64,000 nucleotides of DNA from positions 12,896,428 to 12,960,427 of the forward strand of contig NC_059480.1 of the NCBI RefSeq assembly GCF_018139145.2, given 5' to 3'. Below, one piece after another: positions 53,437 through 64,000 of this stretch; position 1 is the stretch's first letter, and the number at the start of each line of letters is the position of its first letter. Under the pieces are notes generated by a model, which was not told the origin of the DNA, did not search any database, and worked only from the letters and a program-made list of their open reading frames with translations. A program made the position numbers and the translations under genes. This DNA is from Gymnogyps californianus. Its lineage: Eukaryota; Chordata; Aves; Accipitriformes; Cathartidae.

Positions 53437-53457
53437 CCCCCCCCCCCCCCCCTCCCC
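53437..53457 (+). repeat. Poly-C run, C16-T-C4
   Basis: C16 followed by T and C4. It lies about 120 bp downstream of a GT/T-rich tract (53276-53318). Confidence 0.95.
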
Positions 53458-55214
53458 GGACAATGGAAATTGGTATGCTGTGGCATTTGTTGTTTAAAGC
53501 CAAAAGCGAAAGCATCGCTGGACAGCTTTTGGCAGTTAGGTAGACAGTGGCAAACAGAGCAGAGTCTGAGGTCTGGAATATATTGAATAGCATTTAGAGG
53601 AATGGATCTATCCAGACTGAAGGCAGTTGATATATTTATGAAGAGTAGGCCATAGGCCTCTTCATTTCCCATTTGACAGGCTCAGAATGTACTGGAAGCA
53701 AAACAAAGGTATTGTCAGGGGAATGCCAGATACTGAAAATTGGGAATTATCAGTTAGTGCTTAAGTTGTGGCTTCCAGTTCCATGTACTGCACAGTAGGA
53801 CTGTGCGTGTGTTATTGATACATTTCTTTCTTAAACTCTTTTTTTATGTTTTTGAGCTGTAGCCTGCAGTTCAAATGAAAAGACCGCTGTGTCTCAGGCC
53901 AGCCAGGGGTGATAAGTTCACAATTCTCCCTCCTGTGGACGCTATTAAGTTTGTATTCTGCCTGATACAGTGCACCATCTTCAGTAGAAAACCAGCTAGT
54001 GACTTCAGTGGGATCAGAATTAAAATTTTTGATGAAAAACTTCTGCTTTCTGCTCAAAAATAACTAAGAGTCTTAAGAAAATAAAGTTTGTGCTTCATGG
54101 TACTAATTGAAAGTTTTTTTAGAATTTACTTGAAGAACTATTTTGCTATAGTTGGTATGCAATTGCCTGTGCATCTGTTTTGTGTGCAGCTAATCATGAG
54201 TTTGAGAGATCCATAGCTATCTCCCCAAGCGAAAAAAAGCCAACTGTGTATGAACTTTGTATAATAAGTTGTTTGCATGAAGTGAGTTAGAGTACTCTGT
54301 TACTGATTAACTGAAGAATCCCATATTTGAAGTGTCTCTAGTGCATTCCAGAGAAATTAGACTCCAATGCTTCAGTTTTTAATAAATTAAAAAGCTCACT
54401 ACTTATTTAAGCAGTTAAAAAAAAAAAAAAAGACACATTTAGAATGTTAACACCTAACTTGCTGAACTCTGGTAAAAAGCTTTGTCACCTAACTATCTTG
54501 TGGGACCTGATCTCGTGAGAACATTGAGCACTGATTATGGGCTCTGGGTTTTCTAAAACTTTTAACCTAAGGAGCCAAGCCTCCTGCAATTAGGATTGGT
54601 GAAATATTGTCTCTTTCTTTCATAGAAATAAGTGTATACATTTTATAAGTAAACAAGGAATGAATTTTAAATTAAGCTCAGTTTAAACAGAAGAATTCTT
54701 TGATCTTAAGAAATTCCAGTGGGATGCTCCAGAAAGAACAAAATGGAACTATTGTCTGGCCATGTAATACATGTGTTAGTGTGGCTTTCAGGCACTGGAA
54801 AATAATGATCAGGAATTTTCATTTCTAACAGCTGACTGTCTCTGATAAAGTATTAATATTTACTTTTTTTACTGTTTCTACCCATAGATGTTGGCTTTCC
54901 TAACTCTGCAGCTAGTGAGGATGTTTATATTTTTGAAAGTTCTTTGCTGGTTGTTATGAGTGTTTTGAACACTTTCATGCAAAAAGGATTTTTTTTTTTT
55001 TTCAGCAGAAAGTCGTGAAGACATTCAATATAACTGTAAAATAGAAGTTTCTACATGATTTTAAACATTTTAAATTGAAGAAAACAGAAATTAATTACTG
55101 CTACATAATAATTAATTCCTATTGTAGAAAATAGGTATGGTGTGGGAGAGAGCACAAGTTAATTACAAGGGAAAAAATATATGATGGGTTAAGGGAAGAG
55201 CGGGGCAAGCAGAG

Positions 55215-55375
55215 GGTTAACAGTTAGATTCCCCCCTGCCCCCCTCCCCATAATTTGGTTGAAGTTAGCTACTTTGCTGGAAAGCGGTGTTTTCCATGGT
55301 CTGTATCTGTCTGGCCGTTGACTGGGAATAATATGCAGGTGCACTGATGTTAACAGGATTTTTACCACAGAATAA
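55215..55375. promoter_or_regulatory. Possible conserved noncoding segment
   Basis: A balanced-composition unique stretch of about 160 bp, containing GGAAAGCGGTGTTTTCC and GTTAAC motifs, between AT-rich sequence and ending just before AATAAAAC. No coding or repeat similarity was recognised. Low support. Confidence 0.2.
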
Positions 55376-55764
55376 AACAAGCCAAAAGTTTTACCCTATA
55401 TATCAAAATGCCTTTTGATGTATCTTCTGGGACGGTGAGCAGACACCTTAAAACTTCAGGAACACGGTATAAATTTGCAACAATTTATGGGACTCTAAAG
55501 GACCTCAGTGGATTTATGTGTTTGTAATTACCACTGTGTGAATACATGCAAAAATGGCAAATGAATATTGGATTAATTCAATCATTAGGGTATTCATGGA
55601 ATACAAATGACTGCAAAGTTTGTAGCTATGAAGTTTAAACAAATACTAGAGAATATTTATGAAAAGCAAATTTTGGACTTGTTTTAGGTATTCCCACACA
55701 AGTTATTTCTGAATCATGCACATCTTTTTCACTTTATTACTATATCTTGTGTTTTTTTCTGTAT

Positions 55765-55857
55765 AATTTAAACTAATATAAGTTAATATAACTAAGTTAC
55801 TAATGTACTAAATACTAATATAACTTAATGCAATATTCAGTATTAAAAGTAGTATTA
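55765..55857 (+). repeat. AT-rich imperfect repeat abutting the CR1 fragment
   Basis: Repeated TAATATAA / TTAATATAAC / CTAATATAAC units run up to the CR1 3' end at 55858. It may be the preferred AT-rich insertion site or a degraded CR1-terminal microsatellite. Confidence 0.5.
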
Positions 55858-56085
55858 ACATTATAGGATAATTCAGGTTGGAAGGAACCTCAGTCCAATC
55901 TCCAGCTCAAAGCAGGCTGAGCTCTCCGGTCAACCTTTTACTACTAATGTAGCTATAGAAGCTCTTCTCTTTGTTCTTGGTGGCTAAGTCTCAACTCCAT
56001 CTGAGCTTCTGCTTTCCTAACACCATCCCTACATGCTTGGACAATGTTATGAAATTCTCTCTTTGTACCTCAAGAAAAAAAAAAG
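55858..56085 (-). mobile_element. CR1 non-LTR retrotransposon, 5'-truncated 3' fragment
   Basis: From 55858 the sequence follows the antisense 3' end of avian CR1: a diverged octamer-type end (TTATAGGATAATTCAGG), then GGTTGGAAGGAACCTC, CAGTCCAATC and GCTCAAAGCAGG. The downstream part (ACTCCATCTGAGCTTCTGC, TTTCCTAACACCATCCCTAC) fits the longer CR1 3' region known from birds. Reading into CR1 sequence from its 3' end puts the element on the minus strand. It is only about 230 bp long, so it is a typical dead-on-arrival 5'-truncated insertion; the right edge is approximate, near a short poly-A at 56073-56083. The ends show several substitutions, so it is old. Subfamily not assigned. Confidence 0.82.
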
Positions 56086-58899
56086 TAGAAATTTAAAATA
56101 CAAAGTGTTAAATGCCTATAGAATTAATTGAGCTGTCTAGAGACTGGTTATAGTGGAAAAAATGTTACAAACACTACACAAAAATAGAACCCCGTTTCTT
56201 CGCCGGTTCTCTTTTTTAGTCCTCATTTTGTATTTTCTGCTCTTGATCCTGCAAGATTCTGAGCTTTCTGACCTAGTTTCAGTAAAGCATTATTTTATGC
56301 ATGTGAGTAGACCATAAAAGTACAATAAGCTTTTTCCCATGTTTCAGTTTTATGCCTGCCTGGTTTCCTGGATCATATATTGTGCTTACAAATTGCATGA
56401 TGAACTTCTAATTTTGTATTTGCATGTGATAGCTGGTCAATGTTTCCTTTTGATACAACTTTTCTTTTACTCTTGCATACATCTGGTGATTTAGATGATG
56501 CAGCAAATTGCTTCAGAACTGAAAGCTGTTAGATTTGTGTCTCCTGGCCAGGTGCAGCTTAGCAACCTATACCACCTCTCTTTTGTGCGAAATGCTGATG
56601 TTCAGCCTTGTTTGTGGGGGTCCAGAAAATCTGGCACCAAGGCCAAAGTGTAGAAAAAAAACCGTATTATGTTATTGCTCTCTATGTGCCTTATCCTTCT
56701 CAGCCTTTGAATACCTCTTAAACTAAAATAAGGCAATCTATTCTTTACAGTGGTCAGTTACTGCAAAAGGAGAGAGCTGGCAGCTGACGAGAGAAGGAGA
56801 TGAAAGTATGGAGAAATTGTGCTGTGAGCAATTCCGCAGCAGCTATTAGTTGCTTGCGCTTACTTGCTTGTTTGTCCTGTTTGTTAGTTTTCAGGTTTTT
56901 TGGCTTCTTTAACATTCAGTTTTGTTTCTTTAGGGTACATCCAGTGCCCTCACTTGCAAACCAGACAATAATATTGTTTATAATGTGAAATTGGGGTTAT
57001 TTTTTTATCTTCAGAAGTTTACAGTTCATCCAGTTGTATGTTATGACTCTAGTTCATTCTTGGCAAGACTGTGACTCTGTTTCTTTACAAGCGTTTAGGG
57101 CTCTTCAGGTGTTACGCAAACTGGCCTTTTTTTGTTTTAGAAGCTTTATAGTACTTTGTACTTCTTACAAATCAGATTGAGCTAACATGCTTTCTGGCAC
57201 TTGTGACACTTGAAACCATGCTGACTGGACAGAAAACCTGATGAGCAAGTTCTCTGGTGGAGTCTGGCAAGCAGCTTCCTAACATGGTTATCTCCTTACA
57301 ATCAAACAGAAAACTGCACTGCAGCTCCATAGCGCCATCTTTTTTTTTCTTTTTTTTTTTTTTTTTAAAGTCAGAGGAGGATAACTTTCAAAAACTGCTT
57401 GACTTAATGACCAGTGTAACACAAGCTCACAACATGGTTTGTGCAGATATCTTGAAGATAACTTCAAGATCCTGCTATGATACATTTCTGAGCTGGGGCA
57501 GGTATGTCTCATTTTTCAGACATAAACAAGTTAATTCAGCAGATCTTAATGTCAAAGTGGGTTGGAAGGAAACTCCAGCCCCAGTCTGCATTAGGATGAT
57601 TATATAGAAGGTCTGATTTGAGTTCGAGAACCTATTTTGAGTTTGAAGGACAGAAAATTGTAAACATCTATCTATTCCTCTGTTAGCTAAAGGAAGATTA
57701 TCTTTGCTATTTATTTGAACATTTTCGATTAAAAAAATGATAAATTGATGATAAATAATATAGCATTTTATTTAAGATGTTTCAAATTTGGATTTCAAAT
57801 AAATGCTCTCTGTTCTTTAGCTTCTTTTGGTGACTCATGAATTGATACTTATGTTGTAATAGGATATGCATATTTATGTATATGTAAAATTAGTTCAGAC
57901 AGATGAGGGGACAGATGCTTTCTTCAGCCAGTGTCCCATGCATGTTCTTGCTACTGACAAGGTTACTTTAAGTAAGTTTTCTTTAGAATTTTAATCTTTA
58001 GCTTCACTACTACTTTAACTCTTTGGGTTTGATTCCAGCTATTTTTATATTGCATGAATTCAGTGCTATCCTTCTCAAGGGGATGAGGATTGTTTAATTC
58101 TGCTCCTATTTACGTTTGTAAAATCCTGATAATCAAGCATATAAACAAAATTCTGCCAAATATTCTATTTAGTAAATACCCAGAAACTTTACACATTCTG
58201 TGGTTACTGCAGTAATGGACTATCAATTTTTGCTCAGCTTTCATGTACAATTTTCTGAAATATCTTTGTGCTAAGGAAGTATGATATTCATCCCTTACTG
58301 AAGTGCTTAAAACACTGAGAGTCTGACACTTGAGACAGTCTTCCCAGGCTGGTGGCAATGTTTTTTTTCAATCTGTGACATGAATAACTTTTCCTCCCAG
58401 CAGACAGGACCTCTGCTAGAAACCCCTCTATACAGTTCTGCATTTATAAAGTGGTTCTGAAGTGCTGGATCAAGTTCTCTAATGGTGCAGTGCAGCTGTG
58501 CCTGGGGTGGAGAGGTTTTAACAAGTACCTGTCCGCCTACACCACAGCAACTGAGTGTTATTAGGACTGTTGCCTTATGGTATCATTTGTATTGGGGGAA
58601 CCTAAGGTAGGTAAAAGACTTGGGGAGCATGGAATATTTCACCTCAGTGTTTTACTTTTGGGGTTGCAGTCAGTGTTCCTCACTAAAATCAGGATCTGAC
58701 CCAGTGTCCTGTTTTCTTTTGGAGCATTGCTCACTTGTGATGTGTCATGGAAATCACATAACAAAGTAACACAGATCCCCAGGGTAATGTTTGAACTAGG
58801 CCCGCTTTCACTCATCTGGTTTTCTCTTTGCTTAGCTGCCAAACCTTTGTTAAACTTCATGGTTATCAATTTTTTGTGCTGTCTTTAAAGTGCATAATT
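56086..58899. other. Noncoding unique DNA after the CR1 fragment
   Basis: Holds the T-rich tract at 57340 and short chance frames. No RNA gene or transposon was recognised. Confidence 0.65.
57340..57366 (+). repeat. Poly-T tract, 27 bp with one C
   Basis: T9-C-T17. Followed by AAAG. The 116-codon frame through it gains length from poly-phenylalanine only. Confidence 0.9.
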
Positions 58900-58956
58900 T
58901 CTCCACCCTTCCTAAGATCTTCACAGAATGCTATATAAATGTGAACATCTGAATGA
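58900..58956 (+). mobile_element. Possible tail of an ancient LINE or SINE (L2/L3/CR1-like 3' end)
   Basis: AGATCTTCACAGAATGCTAT followed by ATAAATGTGAAC resembles the conserved tail of ancient amniote LINEs and their partner SINEs (GAGATC ... GATGAAAGGCGCTATATAAATG). Upstream similarity is not clear. This is a short motif-level match. Confidence 0.4.
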
Positions 58957-61093
58957 TTAACAGCCCAAGTTTGACACATTTCATATATGAGCATTCAGCT
59001 CTAGTGTTACTGTAAAATTTCTTACAAAAAGTCTTCAATATAATGAATATTGTTTTTCTTCTTTTTTTTCTTATTATGTTGCTAGCACTGGTAACTACTT
59101 TCAATTTGTCTTCACCTTTGGCTTCTTATAATAACTCATTAAATGCTTTTTGAGACATTTAAGGATTTTCAATTACTTTGACTTTACTGTTGTGTTCCTT
59201 ATTACTTACATGCTACATCAGTAGTTTTCAGCTTGTGTTCCTACAGCTGTTACCTACCTATCTGGGGTGTCATGGAGACTGGCCACAGGCTGTCAGGCCT
59301 GATGTAGTGGAAGCAACTGGCATTTCCTATATATCCAAAGGCCTGGAGAAGAAATGCCTGAGTTGCTGTGAACACTCAAAGCAGTCAGGAGAGAGTGGGA
59401 AGGAGATGTGTGAAAAGGAGGTAGCAAACCTCATCTGGAAGTCACATTAGCTCTTTATACTTCCATAGGCAGTCAGGAAACCATTTTTCATTAACAGCAA
59501 CATAAACAGAATTCTGCCCAAATAGCTTAAGCATTCTGAGGCAAGGAAGAGATGAGAACAGGCTGTTTCCAGACTAATTTTGAGGTGTCTCTGATTTGCC
59601 TCCTCTTCTGCGTCTGCCAGAAGTCAAAGAAGTTGAGCAGCTGGCCCATGAAGCAGGTAAAGCACCTTTGTCAACTTTACACCAAAAGACAGTACCTTAA
59701 CACAGGGGCAATTGTCTGTCCAGTGTCTGATCTTTCAGTGCTGCAGGTGTAATAAGGGGAAGTGGTCCTAGCGGTCTGAAGAATTCAGCCTTGTCCCTCC
59801 ATGCATACTCTCTGTACATTTTTTTTTTTTTTATGATTTAGACCTGTACCTTTCCCTTTTTCTGTACTAGGGCCAGAGTTTAGGCCTTTGTGTTCATACA
59901 GTTTTTTTCTGATATGTTTGTTTATGCTTGTGTTGTCAGAGGAGTTCCAGTTTGTCAATGTGACGGTAGATATAGCAAGGTGGCAGAAATCTGAGGATGC
60001 TAACAGATAAAGAAATATGTTTTATGCATGTGCCTTGGTGGTGTAAAGAATGGGAAATGATGATTACTTTTGACAGGGTAGGTTGAACAGCACCACCCTT
60101 CTGCATTACATTTCGCGTTTGAAATGTTAATTACAGGTTACTAGTTTACTGAAAATGTAAAGGGTATGTGCACCTTAAACGTAGGTCATACTGCTACATA
60201 TGAAAACCTCTGCCCTTACAGCTGAAGATATGCCAGGCATTCTCTCTAGGGGCAGCAAAGACAGGGTACACTTGACCTGATCTACATAGTTCACTGGATC
60301 TAACATCTGCGTTATAATACCAGAGGTCAGGTGCTTCATTTCTTACCTTATTTTGTCACTTCATTGCTGCCAAAAGAGGATAGCAACTGAGTGTGAAATA
60401 AACCAATGTTCGTATATGCCAATGAATTTTTTGCAATTGCATCTGTTAGATGATGTTTTTTTTTTTTTTAAATGGTTATTCAGGAGTCACTCAGCAGCTA
60501 AAAGGAAAAACTTATTAAATATTTAATATCTCTGAACCACTCTGAGACTGAAATAATCCTGTTTCTGCAGCTTTGCTTTAACATAATGGACTATGAAAGG
60601 AAGCCAATGATTATATGAGCATTTGAGAGTCAAAGTCAAACCTAAATCAAGTATGTCAGCAAACAATGAAAGACTTCTGATAAAAATCATGCTGACAAAA
60701 ATAGAGCAGAAATACAATATATACAGAAATAAAATATGGAGTACATGACAGTTTCAATGTTCTTAAGATAAAATATAGCCTAATATTAAAGAAATGAATA
60801 TACAGTGCTCTATATTATTTAACCATAAGGGATATTTTGTTATCTTTGGTCAGCAGGAGTAGCACTGCATTTTGTGAATGTACCTGCTGAAACTGGATAG
60901 ACTAGCTATTCCTGGTGTGAAATGCTACTCAGTGGGACTGCAGCCACCTTAATGCTGCACTTCCCAACCAAGGATCAGCAAATTTCAGAGAAGTGCAGAG
61001 CTTACCTGAAGTTTGGGAAGACCTCTGATATTTTGGAAGATGGTTTGAATCAATAAGTCCCTGAAAATCTTCTGCAAACATTCTTTATTTGTA

Positions 61094-61141
61094 AGAAAAA
61101 CAGAAAGAAAGAAAAAAAAAAACAAACCCAAACCCAACCCA
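61094..61141 (+). repeat. A-rich tract with GAAA and CCCAAA units
   Basis: GAAA repeats, a poly-A stretch, then AAACCC/AACCC units. Same compositional class as 23502-23579. Confidence 0.8.
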
Positions 61142-61568
61142 TTTCCAGTGGATAATCTAGGAGCAAATTGGGAAAGAATGCTTTTTAAGTTGGGTTCCAG
61201 ACTTTGGGGAAGCAGAATGACAGGGTTTGCCAGAACCAGTCAAATGTCATTGTGAATTGATTAGCCTAGCACAGTACATTTGGTTGCACTTGTGCAACTA
61301 TCAAAGCAAATGGAGTTTTGCAGACACAGCTAGAGCAGGTGAAAACATTGTGGCTTGCATTCAGATGCAGTGCAGGCTGCTGAAATACGTCTAACTCGGT
61401 GATATAAAATAAAGCATCCCTAATAGTCTGAGAAGAGTCTTTCCAATCCTGAGTCTCATGTCTAGGCTCCCCGTTACTCCCATATGCTCTCAGAGATGGT
61501 TTCAGGTAATGCTGAGATGTGTTTCTCTGACAGGCATGTCAGGTGGGTGCTGGACACTTGTCCTGAAG

Positions 61569-61595
61569 TTTTTTCTTTCTTTCTTTCCTTCCTTC
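61569..61595 (+). repeat. Pyrimidine microsatellite, TTTC then TTCC units
   Basis: Twenty-seven bases of pure pyrimidine, with TTTC units passing into TTCC units. Confidence 0.85.
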
Positions 61596-62026
61596 AAGGA
61601 TTGAACAATAGCCACAACGTTGCATATCTGAGCTATCGTTATGTGAGTATGAATCTAGTTTCATCCAGCTATTGACAACCCTGTTGAATTTGCCTTTGTT
61701 GAGTCAGTATTATTCAATAAAGTGAGGCTTTGCAGACTGGTATTCTATTCATTATTTTTCTATTCAAGGATGTGGAAAATTTGAGGCAATTTCTTTACTC
61801 TTTCTGTTAGCCACTGTAATTAGAGGTGCTGAGCAAAAGATGATAAATTGTCCTTTTATCAGTCCTGAGCAACAGGAACATAATGGACTTTTCCACTCTG
61901 AAGCAAGAGCTAGGCAACAAAGGTGAATTTACAATTAAAAAAAAAAAACAAAAAACGCCACCAAACTTCCCTCTGTCAGTGACATTTAAAATAATTCCCA
62001 GTTAAATCTTATACTAATGCCTTTGA

Positions 62027-62076
62027 TTTTTTTTTTTTTTAAACCAGACTTTCTTTTGTTGTTGTTGTTGTTGTTG
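62027..62076 (+). repeat. Poly-T followed by (TTG)7 microsatellite
   Basis: T14 at 62027-62040 is followed after 15 bp by seven TTG units at 62056-62076. This trinucleotide repeat is a likely length-variable marker. Confidence 0.88.
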
Positions 62077-62777
62077 TAATAGAATACACTCAGCTGATTC
62101 TTCACCCAGTGCTGCTGGTGTTGCAACGCTAAACAAAACATCTTTCCTTAACTCTTTCATTCGTGATTCCTGCAGGGCCTAATTTTCCTCATCTTACTAT
62201 TGGACTTCAATCAACCTCCATCACCCTTAACATGAGGAAAATGAGCCTGTGGCATGGAAATTTTGATGTCTGGTTTTAATTTAGTTTTTGATTGATTCTG
62301 CTTGGATAATTCATGTTTTATGATGACAGAAGATGTTGCAGTTAAGCAGGACCAAAATAAAAATTGTTCTGAGATTTCAGCAGTTAACTTGCATCTGTGG
62401 TGGAAGTGACAGCAGAATGTTCATGAATCATATGTTAGTTCCCCCAGACAGTGAACGAGAACACTTCAACTGAAAAATTGCCTGCAGATAATAAAACCTC
62501 TATTTCCTTTCAAACACTTAGATTTCCTTTTGATTAAATCATTCCATGTTTGCGTGATGTTCACAGGTAGGACACACTTCTGTAAACTCCCTTGATTAGA
62601 GCAGCATCCTGAAGAATTTACCACTTCATGATTTTTTAGCTTCAGTATGTTCTGGCAAAGTAAAGCTTGCTAAATATTTTGCACATCTAATCCACCAAAC
62701 TCTTTCACACTGGCTTTAGCATAAACCTCTAGCTTTAGAGCAGTACTTCAAGTTTACAAGCTGCTAATTGTTCTGAG

Positions 62778-63016
62778 GTGCAGCTGTCTGAGTTAGATTA
62801 TCGGTTCCGATTTACTACTTGCATTATGAGAGCACATGGGAGCACCAGTGGCCCATGGCGCTACACCCTGTGCGAAGAGACCTGGAGAGCTCCCAGAGAT
62901 CTTTCAACCAGAAGTCAGCTACCAGACACAGATTACCTAGGTGGGCACAGGGCGACAGGGGAGCAACACAGATCAACCTGAAGGCAGATTATCAAATCAC
63001 ACATCAATACACTTGA
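62778..63016 (+). other. GC-rich segment open in two frames; possible exon or conserved element
   Basis: About 62841-62960 is visibly GC-rich (roughly 57% by eye) against an AT-rich background. Two overlapping plus frames of 65-67 codons cross it. An AG precedes CTGTCTGAG near 62783, and CTAG/GTGGGC near 62940 could be splice-like, but the pyrimidine tract upstream is poor. The translations match no family I know. It could be a regulatory element or an eroded exon. Unproven. Confidence 0.2.
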
Positions 63017-63665
63017 GACAGGAATGATCTGGATTATGTAAATCAGGTTTGAATTTGAAGTGTTTTGCATAGTCTCAGCAAAGGACCACAGGATGCTGCT
63101 GGAAGTAAGACTACTGCCTGGATAACACTGCTGATAGGATGCCTTTCTTTTAAATTGTGCTCAGGTGCGTGTAAGGATTCCTAAAAAATTTCCATTTGCA
63201 GCAGCCAGTATTTCAAAGGAGGAGGTTTACCAAACCTGGGAACAATACAAAAGGTGTATTTTAATTGAATTTCTGAAATGTTAGACCTGTATGCCAACAG
63301 TACTGCAGTTTTTTAAAAAGTAAGAGAAGCTATAATCTGTCTATATTTTTTTGTCTGGATGGTTGTAGTCTCTCTGAGGATATTTTATGTTTATACAGCA
63401 TATTTATAAATTGTAACATACAGGCACATAAAGGTAGATTGCAAAGTTTTTATTTAGTCATTACTCACACCGGACTCCCACAGAAGTCTGAGAACAGTGT
63501 GTTTATTTGAAAGTAGAAGTTATACCTGTCTAAGGTGTCTACATTAATTTCTTTATCTCATTTCACATTTATTTCATACACCACTCATTGTAAATACACA
63601 CTAAAAACCAAGAAATACTTAGCTAGGTTGAAATTCTAACTTTTAGAAAACTGAGGAAATGCACA
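63017..63665. other. Noncoding unique DNA
   Basis: No repeat, RNA gene or plausible exon was recognised in this stretch before the small candidate frame at 63666. Confidence 0.6.
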
Positions 63666-63872
63666 ATGAAAAATGCACTGGTAACCTGGGCTCTTCTGTG
63701 CACAGTAGTGTCACTCCTCATACAGTGCCCCTCCTACTCCTTCTCCTGGGTTATGAAGTGGCAGAGCCAGGCACCACTGCTTTCTTCCTCTTTCCAAGGC
63801 CTTTCAGGAAGGGGAAGTAGAAAAGCACCATGTCACTTCATAAAGTATGGCCAAATAACTGGCTCTCATTAA
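63666..63872 (+). CDS. Weak candidate small ORF with signal-peptide-like start (68 aa)
   Basis: The frame opens with ATG, with A at -3. The first residues (MKNALVTWALLCTVVSLLIQ) have a short positive start followed by a hydrophobic core, as in a secretory signal peptide. The remainder is Ser/Gly/Arg-rich with only two further cysteines and no recognisable domain or dibasic-flanked amidated peptide. In T-rich vertebrate DNA, hydrophobic short frames arise often by chance, so this is far more likely noncoding than a gene. Confidence 0.12.
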   Translation: MKNALVTWALLCTVVSLLIQCPSYSFSWVMKWQSQAPLLSSSFQGLSGRGSRKAPCHFIKYGQITGSH

Positions 63873-64000
63873 GTTTTCAAAGTAAGCCACTTTCAAGTCT
63901 GTATCCCGCTCTAGTACTGCAAGAACAAGCCCTAGCAAAATGATGGGAGAGTGGTCCATTCCACCTAGCTGTCCTGTGATATTTAGAAATGAGAGATGGT

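Larger units (their letters stand above)
46462..55214. other. Noncoding unique DNA
   Basis: Contains the longest plus frame (130 codons, 47054-47446, TTG start) with an opposite-strand frame at 47012-47356, a 7-bp inverted repeat AGAGACC/GGTCTCT at 46663-46683, the MIR-like relic at 49629, G15 at 51359, and the GT and C tracts near 53.3-53.5 kb. No gene recognised. Confidence 0.65.
58957..62777. other. Noncoding unique DNA with several simple repeats
   Basis: Contains T14 runs at 59819, 60456 and 62027, the A-rich tract at 61094, the pyrimidine microsatellite at 61569, an A12 at 61937 and (TTG)7 at 62056. AATAAAG near 61717 is an isolated polyadenylation-like hexamer. Confidence 0.65.

Noticed and set aside
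57257..57607. 116-codon plus frame
   Set aside because: Contains a poly-phenylalanine block from the T-rich tract at 57340-57366; compositional artefact.
1..64000. CRISPR arrays, tRNA, rRNA, known microRNA or bacterial operons
   Set aside because: No regularly spaced direct repeats, no cloverleaf with A/B boxes and no rRNA-like sequence were seen; the well-known vertebrate microRNA seeds I could recall were not found.

Overview
This window looks like a stretch of vertebrate, most probably bird, nuclear chromosome with no recognisable protein-coding gene. It is AT-rich (I estimate 62-63% AT by eye, not counted) and CpG-poor. It is full of short poly-A/T and poly-C/G tracts but has few interspersed repeats. 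A CR1 LINE 3' end (about 55858-56085) and a bird-type solo retroviral LTR (14004-14719) point to a bird. There is no bacterial or phage organisation: no ribosome-binding sites, operons or dense coding.

Coding content: the longest open frames are about 110-130 codons, several begin at non-ATG codons, and none resembles a protein family I recognise. At roughly 37% GC, stop codons should occur at about 0.068 per codon. Across six frames of 64 kb that predicts about 8 open frames over 100 codons and about one over 130 by chance, close to what is present. The window is therefore best read as intergenic or deep intronic DNA. I could not identify the flanking gene or the direction of any host transcript. 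A few frames are listed only as weak candidates: a short frame with a signal-peptide-like start at 63666-63872, a GC-rich open segment near 62778-63016, and a charged frame at 12161-12475.

Layout. 1-13.9 kb: unique noncoding DNA with homopolymers, an LTR 5'-end remnant at 8536 and a possible MIR-like relic near 9975. 14.0-14.72 kb: a solo LTR on the minus strand with TG...CA ends and a perfect 5-bp target duplication (CCAGT). 14.7-25.8 kb: mostly unique DNA, with a perfect 11-bp stem hairpin (18323-18354), a second MIR-like relic (about 21755-21840), a C20 run (22988), a G/C-tract hairpin (24974-25018), and two segments (24590-24760 and 25495-25830) that look like conserved regulatory elements. 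25.8-46.4 kb: unique AT-rich DNA with a perfect 33-nt homopyrimidine mirror repeat (26844-26876) and another regulatory-looking block (35340-35830). 46.4-64 kb: a G-quadruplex motif (46433-46461), another MIR-like relic (49629-49681), more C/G runs, the CR1 fragment, an ancient-repeat tail near 58900 and the weak coding candidates at the end.

No multi-gene system is visible. The most solid observations are the solo LTR with its target duplication, the H-DNA-type mirror repeat, the G/C hairpin, the density of pure C/G runs and several regulatory-looking unique segments. Whether those segments are conserved or functional needs alignment to other birds.
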